Shown here one piece after another: positions 16,434 to 24,745 of a stretch of 64,000 bases of DNA. Origin of the DNA: JANPIX01 sp031425195 (GTDB lineage: Bacteria > Pseudomonadota > Alphaproteobacteria > Rhodobacterales > Rhodobacteraceae). The DNA lies in NCBI GenBank assembly GCA_031425195.1, contig JANPIX010000026.1, positions 62,001-126,000 on the forward strand, in the 5' to 3' direction. Numbering within the stretch: position 1 is the stretch's first letter; each line of letters begins with the position of its first letter. A model generated the notes under the pieces. That model was not told the DNA's origin, did no database searches, and saw nothing but the letters and a program-made list of their open reading frames with translations. The translations under genes and the position numbers were made by a program.

Positions 16434-16748
16434 ATGGGGGATGAAACGCCGATGCCGGATGTCACAATAGTCTACTGGCGCGATATTCCGGCACAGGTGA
16501 TTGTCGGCAAAGGGCGTCGCGGCTCCAAGGTGCAACTGACCGAACGTTTCGAACAGGCCATCGACCGCTGCGCCATGAAGATCGGTGCACGCGATACCGA
16601 CAGTTATCTTGCCGAATGGCGCAAGGCCGAACCCTATGTCGTCGAAGGCGAACCTGACGCCGTCGCCGCAGCCGAGGCAGCGCGCCTTGAAGCAGAGTTC
16701 GACACCGCGCGGCTGAAATACCTGATCGACAATGAAGGTCGGGCCTAA
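16434..16748 (+). CDS. Small 'virulence factor' domain protein in a C1 cluster
   Basis: 104 residues from the ATG at 16434 (AAGGGGA just before). The core PDVTIVYWRDIPAQVIVGKG, then KVQLTERFEQAIDRCAMKIG and DSYLAEWRK, matches the short conserved domain annotated as 'virulence factor', a misleading name. In alphaproteobacteria it is found with methylenetetrahydrofolate reductase and corrinoid methyltransferase genes, as here: the MetF-like gene starts 21 bases downstream. The biochemical role is not known; a helper in tetrahydrofolate/corrinoid methyl transfer is inferred from context. Confidence 0.75.
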   Translation: MGDETPMPDVTIVYWRDIPAQVIVGKGRRGSKVQLTERFEQAIDRCAMKIGARDTDSYLAEWRKAEPYVVEGEPDAVAAAEAARLEAEFDTARLKYLIDNEGRA

Positions 16749-16769
16749 CGCCCGTTTTTGGAGAGTTTG

Positions 16770-17693
16770 ATGGCCCTGTTTTCCATGCGCCGCGATGTCG
16801 CCCCCTCCGAGCCTGCAAAGGCCGAGGTGGAGGCGTTCCTGAAGAGCTATTCCATCGAAGTGATGCCGCGCACCGCCGAAAAGGTTGATGATTTCCGCAC
16901 CCTTCTTCCCCAAGGCACCCGCGTTTATATCGCCCACATCGACGGAACCCCGATCGAAGATATGGTCGCCACGGCCAAACGCCTGAATGCCGAAGGCTAT
17001 GTGGTGATGCCCCACTTCCCCGCGCGCATCATCCCCGACCGTGCCACGCTTGCCGACTGGATCGCCCGCTATCAGGGTGAGGCTGATGTCAAACAGGCAC
17101 TGTTGTTGGGCGGCGGTGTCAACACGCCTGCGGGCGACTTCAACGCATCCATGCAACTGATTGAATCGGGGCTGTTTTCCGGGTTTGATCGCCTTCATGT
17201 CGCGGGCCACCCCGAAGGCAACCGCGATATCGACAAGGATGGTGGTGATGCCATCGTGATGCAGGCCTTGGCGTGGAAACAGGCTTTTTCAGAACGCTCT
17301 GACGCAAAGATGGCGATTGTCACGCAATTCTGTTTCGAGGCGGACCCTGTCATCGCCTGGGCCAACAGGCTGGCTGACGCTGGCATCCACCTGCCTATTC
17401 ATATCGGCGTCGCCGGTCCGGCCAAGCTTCAGACTCTGATCAAGTTTGCCATCGCCTGCGGTGTCGGTGCATCAATGCGCGTGCTGCAAAAGCGTGCGAT
17501 GGATGTCACCAAACTTCTCATGCCCTACGAGCCGACGGAATTTGTTGCGGCCCTTGCCGCGCACAAGGCGAAAAACCCGGCCTTCGGCATTGAAAACGTT
17601 CACTTCTTCCCCTTGGGTGGCATCAAGACGAATGCCGCCTGGGTTTCCGAAAACGGCGGCGCTTCGGGCGTTCCTGCCAGCAACCAAGGATAA
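16770..17693 (+). CDS. Methylenetetrahydrofolate reductase-like protein (MetF family)
   Basis: 307 residues starting MALFSMRRDVAPSEP after GGAGAG. It reads as a TIM-barrel folate enzyme: SIEVMPRTAEKVDDF near the start (the E-P region of the family), GTRVYIAHIDG, VMPHFPARI, ALLLGGGVNTPAG, HVAGHPEGN, and TQFCFEADPVIAWANRL. These match the MetF-like branch found with methyltetrahydrofolate:corrinoid methyltransferases, where it would oxidise methyl-THF to methylene-THF or work in reverse. It is followed three bases later by the methyltransferase, so the pair is coupled. Separate from the MetF of methionine synthesis, which I would expect elsewhere. Confidence 0.85.
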   Translation: MALFSMRRDVAPSEPAKAEVEAFLKSYSIEVMPRTAEKVDDFRTLLPQGTRVYIAHIDGTPIEDMVATAKRLNAEGYVVMPHFPARIIPDRATLADWIARYQGEADVKQALLLGGGVNTPAGDFNASMQLIESGLFSGFDRLHVAGHPEGNRDIDKDGGDAIVMQALAWKQAFSERSDAKMAIVTQFCFEADPVIAWANRLADAGIHLPIHIGVAGPAKLQTLIKFAIACGVGASMRVLQKRAMDVTKLLMPYEPTEFVAALAAHKAKNPAFGIENVHFFPLGGIKTNAAWVSENGGASGVPASNQG

Positions 17694-17696
17694 CGC

Positions 17697-18677
17697 ATGA
17701 CCCGCACCGTCATCGAAAGCAAGACACGCACTGTGGTGATCGGCTTCGACGAGCCCTTCTGCGTGATCGGCGAACGGATCAACCCCACGGGCCGCAAAAA
17801 GCTTGCCGCTGAACTGGAGGCGGGCGATTTTTCGACAGTCGAACGCGATGCTTTGGAACAGGTGGCTTGCGGTGCCATGGTTCTGGATGTGAACTCTGGT
17901 GCGGTCTTCACCAACCGAATGGCGCAGGACCCGCGCTATGCCGACAACAACTTTGTCGAACCGCCCCTGATGCGTGAATTGATCCTGCGCATCCAGGCCA
18001 TCGTCGATGTGCCCTTGTGCATCGACAGTTCTGTCCCCGGCGCGCTGGAAGAAGGGTTGCGGGCCTGCGAAGGCCGCCCCCTTCTAAACTCGGTCACGGG
18101 CGAAGAACACCGTCTGGAACTGGTTCTGCCGCTGGTCAAGAAATATGGCGTGCCGGTGGTGGCCATTTCCAACGATGACACCGGCATTTCCGAAGACCCG
18201 GACGTGCGGTTTGCCGTGGCAAAGAAGATCGTGGAGCGTGCGGCCGATTTCGGCATTCCCGCGCATGACATCGTGGTTGATCCCCTCGTGATGCCAGTCG
18301 GTGCCATGGGCTCTGCCGGGCAACAGGTGTTCACCCTTGTGCGCCGACTGCGCGACGAACTGGGCGTCAACACCACCTGCGGCGCATCGAACATCAGTTT
18401 CGGCCTGCCCCACCGCCACGGCATCAACGCGGCGTTCCTGCCGATGGCAATTGGCGCGGGCATGACCTCTGCCATCATGAACCCCATCCGCCTGCAGGAA
18501 ATGGAGGCGATCCGCGCCGCGAACTTCCTGATGAATCACGACGCCAACGGCGGCGAATGGATCAGATTCGCCAAAGTGCTGGAAGCTGTAGAGGCCGGGG
18601 CCACCTTTGCCGAAGCGTCGGCCGCCGCCAATTCCGCCACTTCCGGGCGGCGCGGCGGGCGCAAGGCGCGGGGTTAA
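17697..18677 (+). CDS. Methyltetrahydrofolate:corrinoid methyltransferase (pterin-binding)
   Basis: 326-residue pterin-binding TIM barrel that moves a methyl group between a corrinoid protein and tetrahydrofolate. Visible: FCVIGERINPTGRKKL at the N-terminus, GAMVLDVNSGA, LCIDSSVPGALEEGL, LNSVTGEEHRL, VVAISNDDTGI, VDPLVMPVG and TTCGASNISFGLP, all typical of MtgA/AcsE-type enzymes. A Gly/Arg-rich tail (SGRRGGRKARG) is unusual. It sits between the MetF-like gene and the ASKHA activator. The cognate corrinoid protein and MttB-type substrate methyltransferase are not in the window. Confidence 0.9.
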   Translation: MTRTVIESKTRTVVIGFDEPFCVIGERINPTGRKKLAAELEAGDFSTVERDALEQVACGAMVLDVNSGAVFTNRMAQDPRYADNNFVEPPLMRELILRIQAIVDVPLCIDSSVPGALEEGLRACEGRPLLNSVTGEEHRLELVLPLVKKYGVPVVAISNDDTGISEDPDVRFAVAKKIVERAADFGIPAHDIVVDPLVMPVGAMGSAGQQVFTLVRRLRDELGVNTTCGASNISFGLPHRHGINAAFLPMAIGAGMTSAIMNPIRLQEMEAIRAANFLMNHDANGGEWIRFAKVLEAVEAGATFAEASAAANSATSGRRGGRKARG

Positions 18678-18832
18678 GGCGGGAAAATCCGCTTTGCGGA
18701 CCCTGCCCTGCGGTGTTCAATCTGTTCCAAGGTGTGGACTTCGCCCTTGTGAGCGGCTTTTGCCACGTTAAGTCTCTGCCCAATCGCCAAGGCCCGACAC
18801 GAAGGCCAACCCATCAGGATTGCCAGAAAAAC

Positions 18833-20884
18833 ATGACCGATCAGTCCCCATCAGACGCGCTTGTGATCTTCACCCCCTCCGGCAAACGGGGCCGTTTTGC
18901 ATTGGGCACGCCGGTTCTGACGGCGGCCCGTCAACTGGGAGTCGATCTCGATTCGGTCTGCGGCGGGCGGGGCATCTGCTCCAAATGTCAGATCACGCCC
19001 GGCTACGGTGAATTCCCCAAACACGGCGTCACTGTCGCGGAAGGTGCGCTGTCGGAATGGAACGCCGTCGAAGACCGCTACAACCGCGTGCGGGGGCTGA
19101 CCCCGGGACGCAGGCTTGGCTGTCAGGCGCTCGTCCTTGGTGATGTCGTGATAGACGTGCCGCCGGAAAGTCAGGTGCACAAACAGGTCATCCGCAAGTC
19201 GGCAGCACAGCGCGATATCGTCATGGACCCGGGCACCCGCGCGCTTTACGTCGAAGTGGCCGAACCCGACATGCACGAACCCACCGGCGATCTGGAGCGT
19301 GTGATCCGCGCCCTGCGTGATCAATGGCAGATTGCCGATGTGCAGGTCGATCTGCCCGTCCTGCGTCGTCTGCAACCGGTGTTGCGCAAGGGCGAATGGA
19401 AGATCACCGTCGTGCTGAACCGCGGTCATGCGGATGCCGCCCACCGTATTCTTGACCTGCACCCCGGCTTTCACGAAGACCGCCTTTATGGGCTCGCCAT
19501 CGACCTTGGCTCCACCACCATCGCGGCCCATCTGTGCGATCTTGGCGACGGATCAGTGCTCGCTTCCAGCGGCGTGATGAACCCGCAGATCCGCTTTGGC
19601 GAAGATCTGATGAGCAGGGTATCCTATGCCATGATGAACCCCGGCGGTGACGTCGAAATGACCCGCGCCGTGCGCGAGGCCATCAACGATCTTGCCGTTA
19701 CCATCGCTAGCGAGGCTGGCATCTTGCCGCGCGCAATTTACGAAGTGGTTTTTGTCTGCAACCCGGTCATGCACCACCTTCTCTTGGGGATCGACCCGGT
19801 GGAACTCGGACAGGCCCCCTTTGCGCTGGCCACGTCCGATTCCATGTCGCTTGACGCCCGCGATCTTGGTCTGACGGCACTGAATGATGCGGCAAGGGTC
19901 TATATCCTGCCCTGCATCGCGGGCCATGTCGGTGCCGATTGCGCGGCTGTCGCCCTGTCCGAAGAGCCCAACAAATCCAAGGACATGGTCCTGATCGTCG
20001 ACGTTGGCACCAATGCCGAAATTTTGCTGGGCAACGAACACCGCGTTCTGGCCTGTTCGTCGCCCACAGGCCCGGCATTCGAAGGCGCGCAGATCAGTTC
20101 CGGACAGCGCGCCGCCCCCGGCGCCATCGAACGGGTGGAGATTGACCCCATCACCAAGGAACCGCGCTTTCGCGTGATCGGCAGTGATATCTGGTCCAAT
20201 GAACCCGGTTTTGATGCGGTCACGGCGCAGACCGGGGTTACCGGCATCTGCGGGTCGGGTATCATCGAGGCGGTCGCCGAAATGCGCATGGCGGGTCTGG
20301 TTGATCCGGGCGGCCTGATCGGTTCGGCCGAACAGGTCGGCAGCGCCCGCATGATCCCCACGGGCCGCACCCATGCCTATCTTCTGCACGACGGCAGCGA
20401 ACAGGGCGGCCCTGTCATCAGCGTCACCCAAGGCGACATCCGCGCCATTCAGCTTGCCAAGTCCGCGCTGTATGCCGGCGCGCGACTTCTGATGGATGAA
20501 ATGGGTATCGATCATGTGGACCGGGTGGTCCTCGCCGGGGCATTCGGCGCGCATATCAGTGCCAAGCACGCGATGGTGCTGGGCATGATCCCAGATGTCC
20601 ACCTGTCAAAGGTCACCTCCGCCGGGAATGCCGCCGGCACCGGCGCGCGGATCGCTTTGTGCAATCTTGGCGCACGCGCGCAGATCGAACAGACTGTTCA
20701 CCACATCCACAAGGTCGAAACCGCGATCGAACCACGTTTTCAGGAACACTTCGTCGCCGCGAACGCGATTCCCCATGCCACTGACCCCTTTCCCGAACTG
20801 GCCCGTATCGTCACCCTGCCCGATGTCAGCTTCAACGCGGGCGGCGGCGGTGGTGAGGGCGGGCGCAAACGGCGGCGCGGCTAA
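18833..20884 (+). CDS. ASKHA-domain ferredoxin protein, corrinoid reductive activator (DUF4445)
   Basis: 683 residues from MTDQSPSDALVIF; the open frame extends upstream over the previous gene and is not used. Residues 1-90 form a plant-type [2Fe-2S] domain with C-GGRGIC-SKC and a fourth Cys in RLGCQALV. About 195 onward is an ASKHA ATPase (GLAIDLGSTTIAAHLCDLG, LIVDVGTNAEILLGN, GICGSGIIEA, VVLAGAFGAHI). This is the RACo/RamA-like architecture that reduces inactive Co(II) corrinoid to Co(I) using ATP. It completes the C1 cluster with the MetF-like and methyltransferase genes. The Gly-rich tail (GGGGGEGGRKRRRG) resembles that of the methyltransferase. Confidence 0.9.
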   Translation: MTDQSPSDALVIFTPSGKRGRFALGTPVLTAARQLGVDLDSVCGGRGICSKCQITPGYGEFPKHGVTVAEGALSEWNAVEDRYNRVRGLTPGRRLGCQALVLGDVVIDVPPESQVHKQVIRKSAAQRDIVMDPGTRALYVEVAEPDMHEPTGDLERVIRALRDQWQIADVQVDLPVLRRLQPVLRKGEWKITVVLNRGHADAAHRILDLHPGFHEDRLYGLAIDLGSTTIAAHLCDLGDGSVLASSGVMNPQIRFGEDLMSRVSYAMMNPGGDVEMTRAVREAINDLAVTIASEAGILPRAIYEVVFVCNPVMHHLLLGIDPVELGQAPFALATSDSMSLDARDLGLTALNDAARVYILPCIAGHVGADCAAVALSEEPNKSKDMVLIVDVGTNAEILLGNEHRVLACSSPTGPAFEGAQISSGQRAAPGAIERVEIDPITKEPRFRVIGSDIWSNEPGFDAVTAQTGVTGICGSGIIEAVAEMRMAGLVDPGGLIGSAEQVGSARMIPTGRTHAYLLHDGSEQGGPVISVTQGDIRAIQLAKSALYAGARLLMDEMGIDHVDRVVLAGAFGAHISAKHAMVLGMIPDVHLSKVTSAGNAAGTGARIALCNLGARAQIEQTVHHIHKVETAIEPRFQEHFVAANAIPHATDPFPELARIVTLPDVSFNAGGGGGEGGRKRRRG

Positions 20885-20947
20885 GACAGGCCGCAGCCCC
20901 GTTTGCCAAGACTTGCGAACCGCCGCATCCACGGCTAGCGTCCCGGC

Positions 20948-21484
20948 ATGGATGATCCGATTGCAGACCTGTTGATCCGAGTGGCCGCCGAAGACCGGGC
21001 GGCCTTCAAGGAACTATACAAAAAGACCTCCACGAAACTTTTCGGAGTTCTGATGCGTATCTTGGGTAACCGCGCTGAATCCGAGGATGCCTTGCAAGAA
21101 GTTTTTACCCGTTTCTGGCTGCGTGCAAGCCGGTTTGACCCCGAAAAGGGGCGTGCGATGACATGGCTGATCGCCATTTGCCGCAACCATGCCATCGACC
21201 GCATTCGTGCCAGACCCGCCGAAACCAGCGATGATGATGCTGTTCTCGCCCTTCAGGATTACCGCCAGGGGGCCGAGGCGACCCTTGTCGCCAAAGGCGA
21301 GGCGCGCCGCGTCATCGACTGCATGGCGCAGCTTGAACCCGACAAGGCACAGGCGGTGCGCGGGGCATATCTTGGCGGCCTGTCGTATCAGCAACTCGCC
21401 GACCGTCATGGCGTTCCGCTCAACACCATTCGCAGCTGGCTGCGCCGCAGCCTGATGTCCCTGCGGGAGTGTTTGGGAGCATGA
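20948..21484 (+). CDS. ECF sigma factor, SigK-like
   Basis: A 178-residue group IV sigma factor. Region 2 covers about 10-85 (LFGVLMRILGNRAESEDALQ, FTRFWLRASRFD, MTWLIAICRNHAIDRIR), and region 4 about 120-175 (RGAYLGGLSYQQLADRHG, PLNTIRSWLRRSL). There is no region 3, as usual for ECF. Its stop overlaps the next start (ATGA), which encodes an RskA-type anti-sigma factor, and a fasciclin protein follows; this is the SigK-RskA arrangement. No clear autoregulatory promoter is seen in the 63 bases upstream. Confidence 0.95.
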   Translation: MDDPIADLLIRVAAEDRAAFKELYKKTSTKLFGVLMRILGNRAESEDALQEVFTRFWLRASRFDPEKGRAMTWLIAICRNHAIDRIRARPAETSDDDAVLALQDYRQGAEATLVAKGEARRVIDCMAQLEPDKAQAVRGAYLGGLSYQQLADRHGVPLNTIRSWLRRSLMSLRECLGA

Positions 21485-22131
21485 CCGACGAATTTGCCCA
21501 CAGCGACGAAGACGACATCCTTGCCGGGGAATATGTGCTGGGTGTTCTGACTTTGTCCGAACGCCTGTCTGTAGAAACCCGGATGAAACTCGATACCGGG
21601 TTCGCGCGCCGCGTCGCCCAGTGGGAAAACGACTTTGGCCCGATCAATGACGGTTACGCCGAACTCAAGGCCCCCAATGTCCTTCCCCGCGTCGAGGCGC
21701 GCCTTTTTCCAAAGAAGCGCCGGATCAGCAATTTTTCCTGGTTCCAGTTTGTGATGGGAACAGCCAGCGCAGCCGTGGTGGCCCTAGCTATCTTCCTGAT
21801 CCTGCCCAATCCGCAGCGCCCCGAAATGGTCGCCGTGTTGCAAGCCGAGGCGCAGCCGCTTGTCTTTACCGCGAGCTATGACGGACAGGCGCTTTATGTG
21901 CAGCAGACCGGCGGCCCAGCCCCGGATACCGGGCGCGACTATGAACTCTGGTTGATCGTGGGTGACGCCGCACCTGTGTCGCTTGGCGTGCTGGATGGTC
22001 AATCCGTCCGTCGCCCGATGATCGACATTGTTGATGGCATGGTCCTTGCCGTCAGCCTTGAACCCGCGGGCGGTTCGACGACGGGCGCGCCGACCGGGCC
22101 TGTTCTTGTGACAGGTGCTGTGAATATCTGA
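21481..22131 (+). CDS. Anti-sigma factor, RskA family
   Basis: 216 residues. The N-terminal cytoplasmic part (DDILAGEYVLGVLTLSERLS, RVAQWENDFGPIN) should bind the sigma factor and lacks the HxxxCxxC zinc motif. A single transmembrane helix lies around 88-108 (FVMGTASAAVVALAIFLIL). The periplasmic domain is RskA-like, with DYELWLIVGDAAPVSLGVL as the hallmark. Translation is coupled to the sigma gene. In known SigK-RskA pairs, loss of this protein frees the sigma factor by regulated proteolysis and induces fasciclin-domain proteins. A terminator follows. Confidence 0.92.
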   Translation: MTDEFAHSDEDDILAGEYVLGVLTLSERLSVETRMKLDTGFARRVAQWENDFGPINDGYAELKAPNVLPRVEARLFPKKRRISNFSWFQFVMGTASAAVVALAIFLILPNPQRPEMVAVLQAEAQPLVFTASYDGQALYVQQTGGPAPDTGRDYELWLIVGDAAPVSLGVLDGQSVRRPMIDIVDGMVLAVSLEPAGGSTTGAPTGPVLVTGAVNI

Positions 22132-22154
22132 CGAGGCCCTTTTGTGTGGGGATA

Positions 22155-22184
22155 GGGGCGGGTGAAGTTGCACCCGCCCCTTTT
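22155..22184 (+). terminator. Intrinsic terminator after the anti-sigma gene
   Basis: A 10-bp perfect stem GGGGCGGGTG with CACCCGCCCC around AAGTTG, followed by TTTT. It separates the sigma/anti-sigma transcript from the fasciclin gene, which must then have its own promoter. Confidence 0.85.
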
Positions 22185-22235
22185 CATTGGCGCAAACTTT
22201 ATGTTTTCACGAAACCGTGAACTTGCACCACCCCC

Positions 22236-22264
22236 TGCAACTTTACCCCGAAACGCCCCGTAAG
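22236..22264 (+). promoter_or_regulatory. ECF-type promoter candidate for the fasciclin gene
   Basis: TGCAAC (22236-22241), a 17-base spacer, then CGTAAG (22259-22264). An AAC-containing -35 with a CGT-type -10 is the general ECF pattern. It sits after the terminator and about 46 bases before the ATG. A 7-bp hairpin GGCAGGG/CCCTGCC (22276-22294) lies in the leader just before the AGGAG. No second copy was found before the sigma gene, so assignment to this sigma factor is inference. Confidence 0.3.
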
Positions 22265-22310
22265 TCTCGGTGTAAGGCAGGGATAGGCCCTGCCTCATGA
22301 GGAGACTATC

Positions 22311-22865
22311 ATGTTCAAATCGTTCACTTTTGCTGGTCTGACCGCAGTTGCAGCCTTGTCCGCGTCGGTGGCTTTTGCCGAAAATCCGATGGTCGGCGGT
22401 GCCGCCATGTACGAAGACAAGAACATTATCGAAAACGCCGTGAACTCGGCTGACCACACAACGCTGGTTGCCGCTGTTCAGGCCGCTGGTCTGGTGGAAA
22501 CGCTGCAGGGCGAAGGCCCGTTCACCGTGTTCGCCCCGACGAACGAAGCGTTTGCAAAACTCCCGGCTGGGACAGTCGAAACCCTGCTCAAGCCTGAAAA
22601 CAAGGACCAGCTGGTCAAGATTCTGACCTGCCACGTCGTCGCGGCCAATGCCCTGTCCACCGACATCGTCGGCATGATCGAAGCAGACGGCGGCAGCCAT
22701 GTTGTCCCGACTGTCGGCGGCTGTGAATTCACCGTCACCACGAAAGACGGCAAGGTCATGATCGAAGACGGAATGGGCAACATCGCCAATGTCACCATTG
22801 CAGATGTGAAACAGTCGAACGGCGTGATCCACGTCATCGACACCGTCCTTCTGCCCAAGATGTGA
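22311..22865 (+). CDS. Secreted fasciclin (FAS1) domain protein
   Basis: 184 residues with a Sec signal peptide (MFKSFTFAGLTAVAALSASV, cleaved after AFA) and one FAS1 domain. Hallmarks: the H1 motif GPFTVFAPTNEAFAKLP, then LTCHVVAANAL, and the H2-like NGVIHVIDTVLLP. Two cysteines (LTCHV, GGCEF) could form a disulfide. FAS1 proteins serve in adhesion or matrix. AGGAG six bases before the ATG. In mycobacteria SigK-RskA controls the FAS1 proteins MPT70 and MPT83; the same three functions are adjacent here, which supports this being a target of the neighbouring sigma factor. Confidence 0.93.
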   Translation: MFKSFTFAGLTAVAALSASVAFAENPMVGGAAMYEDKNIIENAVNSADHTTLVAAVQAAGLVETLQGEGPFTVFAPTNEAFAKLPAGTVETLLKPENKDQLVKILTCHVVAANALSTDIVGMIEADGGSHVVPTVGGCEFTVTTKDGKVMIEDGMGNIANVTIADVKQSNGVIHVIDTVLLPKM

Positions 22866-22947
22866 TGGGTCAGGCCGGATGTGGTCTCTTCCATCCGGCC
22901 AACCCTGACCATGGGGGGTACTGCATCTGTCCCCGCTTTGCCCCCGG

Positions 22948-22975
22948 AAGGCCGTCGCATTTGCGGCGGCCTTTT
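22948..22975 (+). terminator. Intrinsic terminator after the fasciclin gene
   Basis: An 11-bp stem AAGGCCGTCGC with GCGGCGGCCTT (one G-T pair) around ATTT, followed by a short T run. A second hairpin without a T run lies about 60 bases upstream (22873-22900). Confidence 0.75.
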
Positions 22976-22984
22976 CCATGATGC

Positions 22985-23013
22985 TTGTCAGGTCTGCACG
23001 TTGTGACCTAAGG
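22985..23013 (+). promoter_or_regulatory. Promoter candidate for the von Willebrand A gene
   Basis: TTGTCA (22985-22990), 17-base spacer, CTAAGG (23008-23013), with a start near 23020 and a short leader to the ATG at 23043. It lies just after the terminator of the preceding gene. Confidence 0.4.
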
Positions 23014-23042
23014 TAATCGGGATTTCAGGTTCGGAGTGATTG

Positions 23043-24701
23043 ATGCGTTTATTTTTTCGCCATGCCGTTTCGGTTGTTCTGACAGGTTTTTTCCTTTTCG
23101 GATTGACACTTTCCGCCCAGGCAGAGGGGAAATCCATTATCGTTCTGGACGCCTCCGGCTCTATGTGGGGACAGATCGACGGGCGCGCAAAGCTTGAAAT
23201 CGCGCGTGAAGCACTGGCCACTGTTCTGGACAGCCTGCCAGCCGATACAGAACTTGGCATGATTGCTTATGGGCACCGAACCAAAGGCGACTGCGCGGAT
23301 ATCGAATTGCTGGTCGCTCCTGCCGTCGGCACCGGCCCTGCGATTGCGCAGGCCGCGATGGACATGCAGTTTCTGGGCAAGACACCCCTGACCGAGGCCG
23401 TGCGGCAGGCGGCGTCCGAACTCCGCTCCACCGAAGAAAAGGCAACCGTCATTCTGATCACCGACGGGATCGAAACATGCAACGCCGACCCCTGCGCCCT
23501 TGGCGCGGAATTGGAGGCATCGGGCGTTGATTTCACCGCCCATGTCGTAGGTTTCGGCCTGACGGAAGATGAGGGCAAACAGGTGGCCTGCCTTGCCGAC
23601 AATACTGGCGGTCTTTACATTCAGGCCAAGGATGCAGGGGCATTGGTGGACGCCCTGAAAACCACCGTATCGGCGGCCCCTGCCCCAGCGCCTGCCCCGG
23701 CGCCCGAACCTGAAAAAGTAGCACTCGAATTCAACTATGCGCCAAGGCTTGTTCTGGCCGAAGGCGGGCCCGAGGTGTCGGGCGATGAAGGTGCTGGCTG
23801 GGAATTGTTCACCCGCGCCGCAGACGGTTCACGCGGCGAAAGCGTCCGGACCGACTATGGATCGTTCCGTGCACTTGTTGAACCGGGAACCTATGTTCTG
23901 GCCGTTCGCCTTGGCGACGCCACGGCCGAGACGGAAGTCACAGTCACCGATGATGCGTTGGCTGAACCGGTAGTCGTTCTGAATGCGGCACGTCTGGTTC
24001 TGCATCCAAAGCCCACCGCAGACGGCGCAGTCGATGATGCCGCGTCGGTAAACCTGTCGAATTCATCCGGCTTGGATACGACCTATTTTGGCTCCACAAA
24101 AACCTATGTTCCTGCCGGTGACACCGTCGTGAAGGCAGGCCTCGGCGCGGCGTCGGTGGTGGAAACCCTGACACTCGCCCCCGGCGACGTTCTGGAACGG
24201 GACATCGTCATTGGAACGGGAAAGGCCCTTGTCGAAGGCTACTACGCGCCCGGTGCCAAACTTGAGGGGGGAACAGAATTCGTCGAGATCATGTCAGGCA
24301 AGATGGCGATTGATGGCAGCCGTGACCTTGTCAGCTATGGCTATGGTTCGTCCCAGTCATTTGACCTTGCGGCCGGCGATTACGTCGCCGTCGTCAGCCT
24401 TGGCGTCGCAAAAGCCGAGGCACCCTTCAGCATCAAGGTCGGGGAACAGACCACAGTGCCCGTCACCCTGAACGCCGGCGTCCTTGGCGTCACCGCACCA
24501 GGTGCCACATCGATCGAGGTTTTCGAGGCAAAGCCGGATCTGAATGGCAACCGCACGTCGGTCAGCTTTGAATACACGGAAAATACGAATGTAACACTGC
24601 CTGCAGGTGACTTTGTCGTGGTCGCCACCCGCGGCGAAACTGCGTCCGAGGCTGCCGTGACGATCCAGCCGGGGGAACGAACCGAAGCGTCGTTGCCCTG
24701 A
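23043..24701 (+). CDS. Exported von Willebrand factor A domain protein
   Basis: 552 residues. Signal peptide to about residue 28 (VVLTGFFLFGLTLSAQA). The VWA domain (30-205) has the intact metal site DASGSM, T in KTPLTEAV and D in ILITDGIETC. A Pro/Ala linker (APAPAPAP) joins it to a C-terminal part of three or four beta-rich, bacterial carbohydrate-binding-like modules of about 85-90 residues with recurring GDYVAVV, PGTYVLAV and PAGDFVVV strands. No membrane anchor is seen at the C-terminus, so it is periplasmic or released. Partner and function unknown. GGAG seven bases before the ATG. Confidence 0.85.
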   Translation: MRLFFRHAVSVVLTGFFLFGLTLSAQAEGKSIIVLDASGSMWGQIDGRAKLEIAREALATVLDSLPADTELGMIAYGHRTKGDCADIELLVAPAVGTGPAIAQAAMDMQFLGKTPLTEAVRQAASELRSTEEKATVILITDGIETCNADPCALGAELEASGVDFTAHVVGFGLTEDEGKQVACLADNTGGLYIQAKDAGALVDALKTTVSAAPAPAPAPAPEPEKVALEFNYAPRLVLAEGGPEVSGDEGAGWELFTRAADGSRGESVRTDYGSFRALVEPGTYVLAVRLGDATAETEVTVTDDALAEPVVVLNAARLVLHPKPTADGAVDDAASVNLSNSSGLDTTYFGSTKTYVPAGDTVVKAGLGAASVVETLTLAPGDVLERDIVIGTGKALVEGYYAPGAKLEGGTEFVEIMSGKMAIDGSRDLVSYGYGSSQSFDLAAGDYVAVVSLGVAKAEAPFSIKVGEQTTVPVTLNAGVLGVTAPGATSIEVFEAKPDLNGNRTSVSFEYTENTNVTLPAGDFVVVATRGETASEAAVTIQPGERTEASLP

Positions 24702-24745
24702 TGCCCCGCCGCGCAGACCTTGAGGCCAAGGCATTTGGTTGACCC

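Noticed and set aside
16434..16748. Virulence role for the 'virulence factor' domain protein
   Set aside because: The name is an artefact of old annotation; the gene context is one-carbon metabolism.
18557..18832. N-terminal extension of the ASKHA protein
   Set aside because: It overlaps the methyltransferase gene and lacks homology; the [2Fe-2S] domain starts right after the ATG at 18833.
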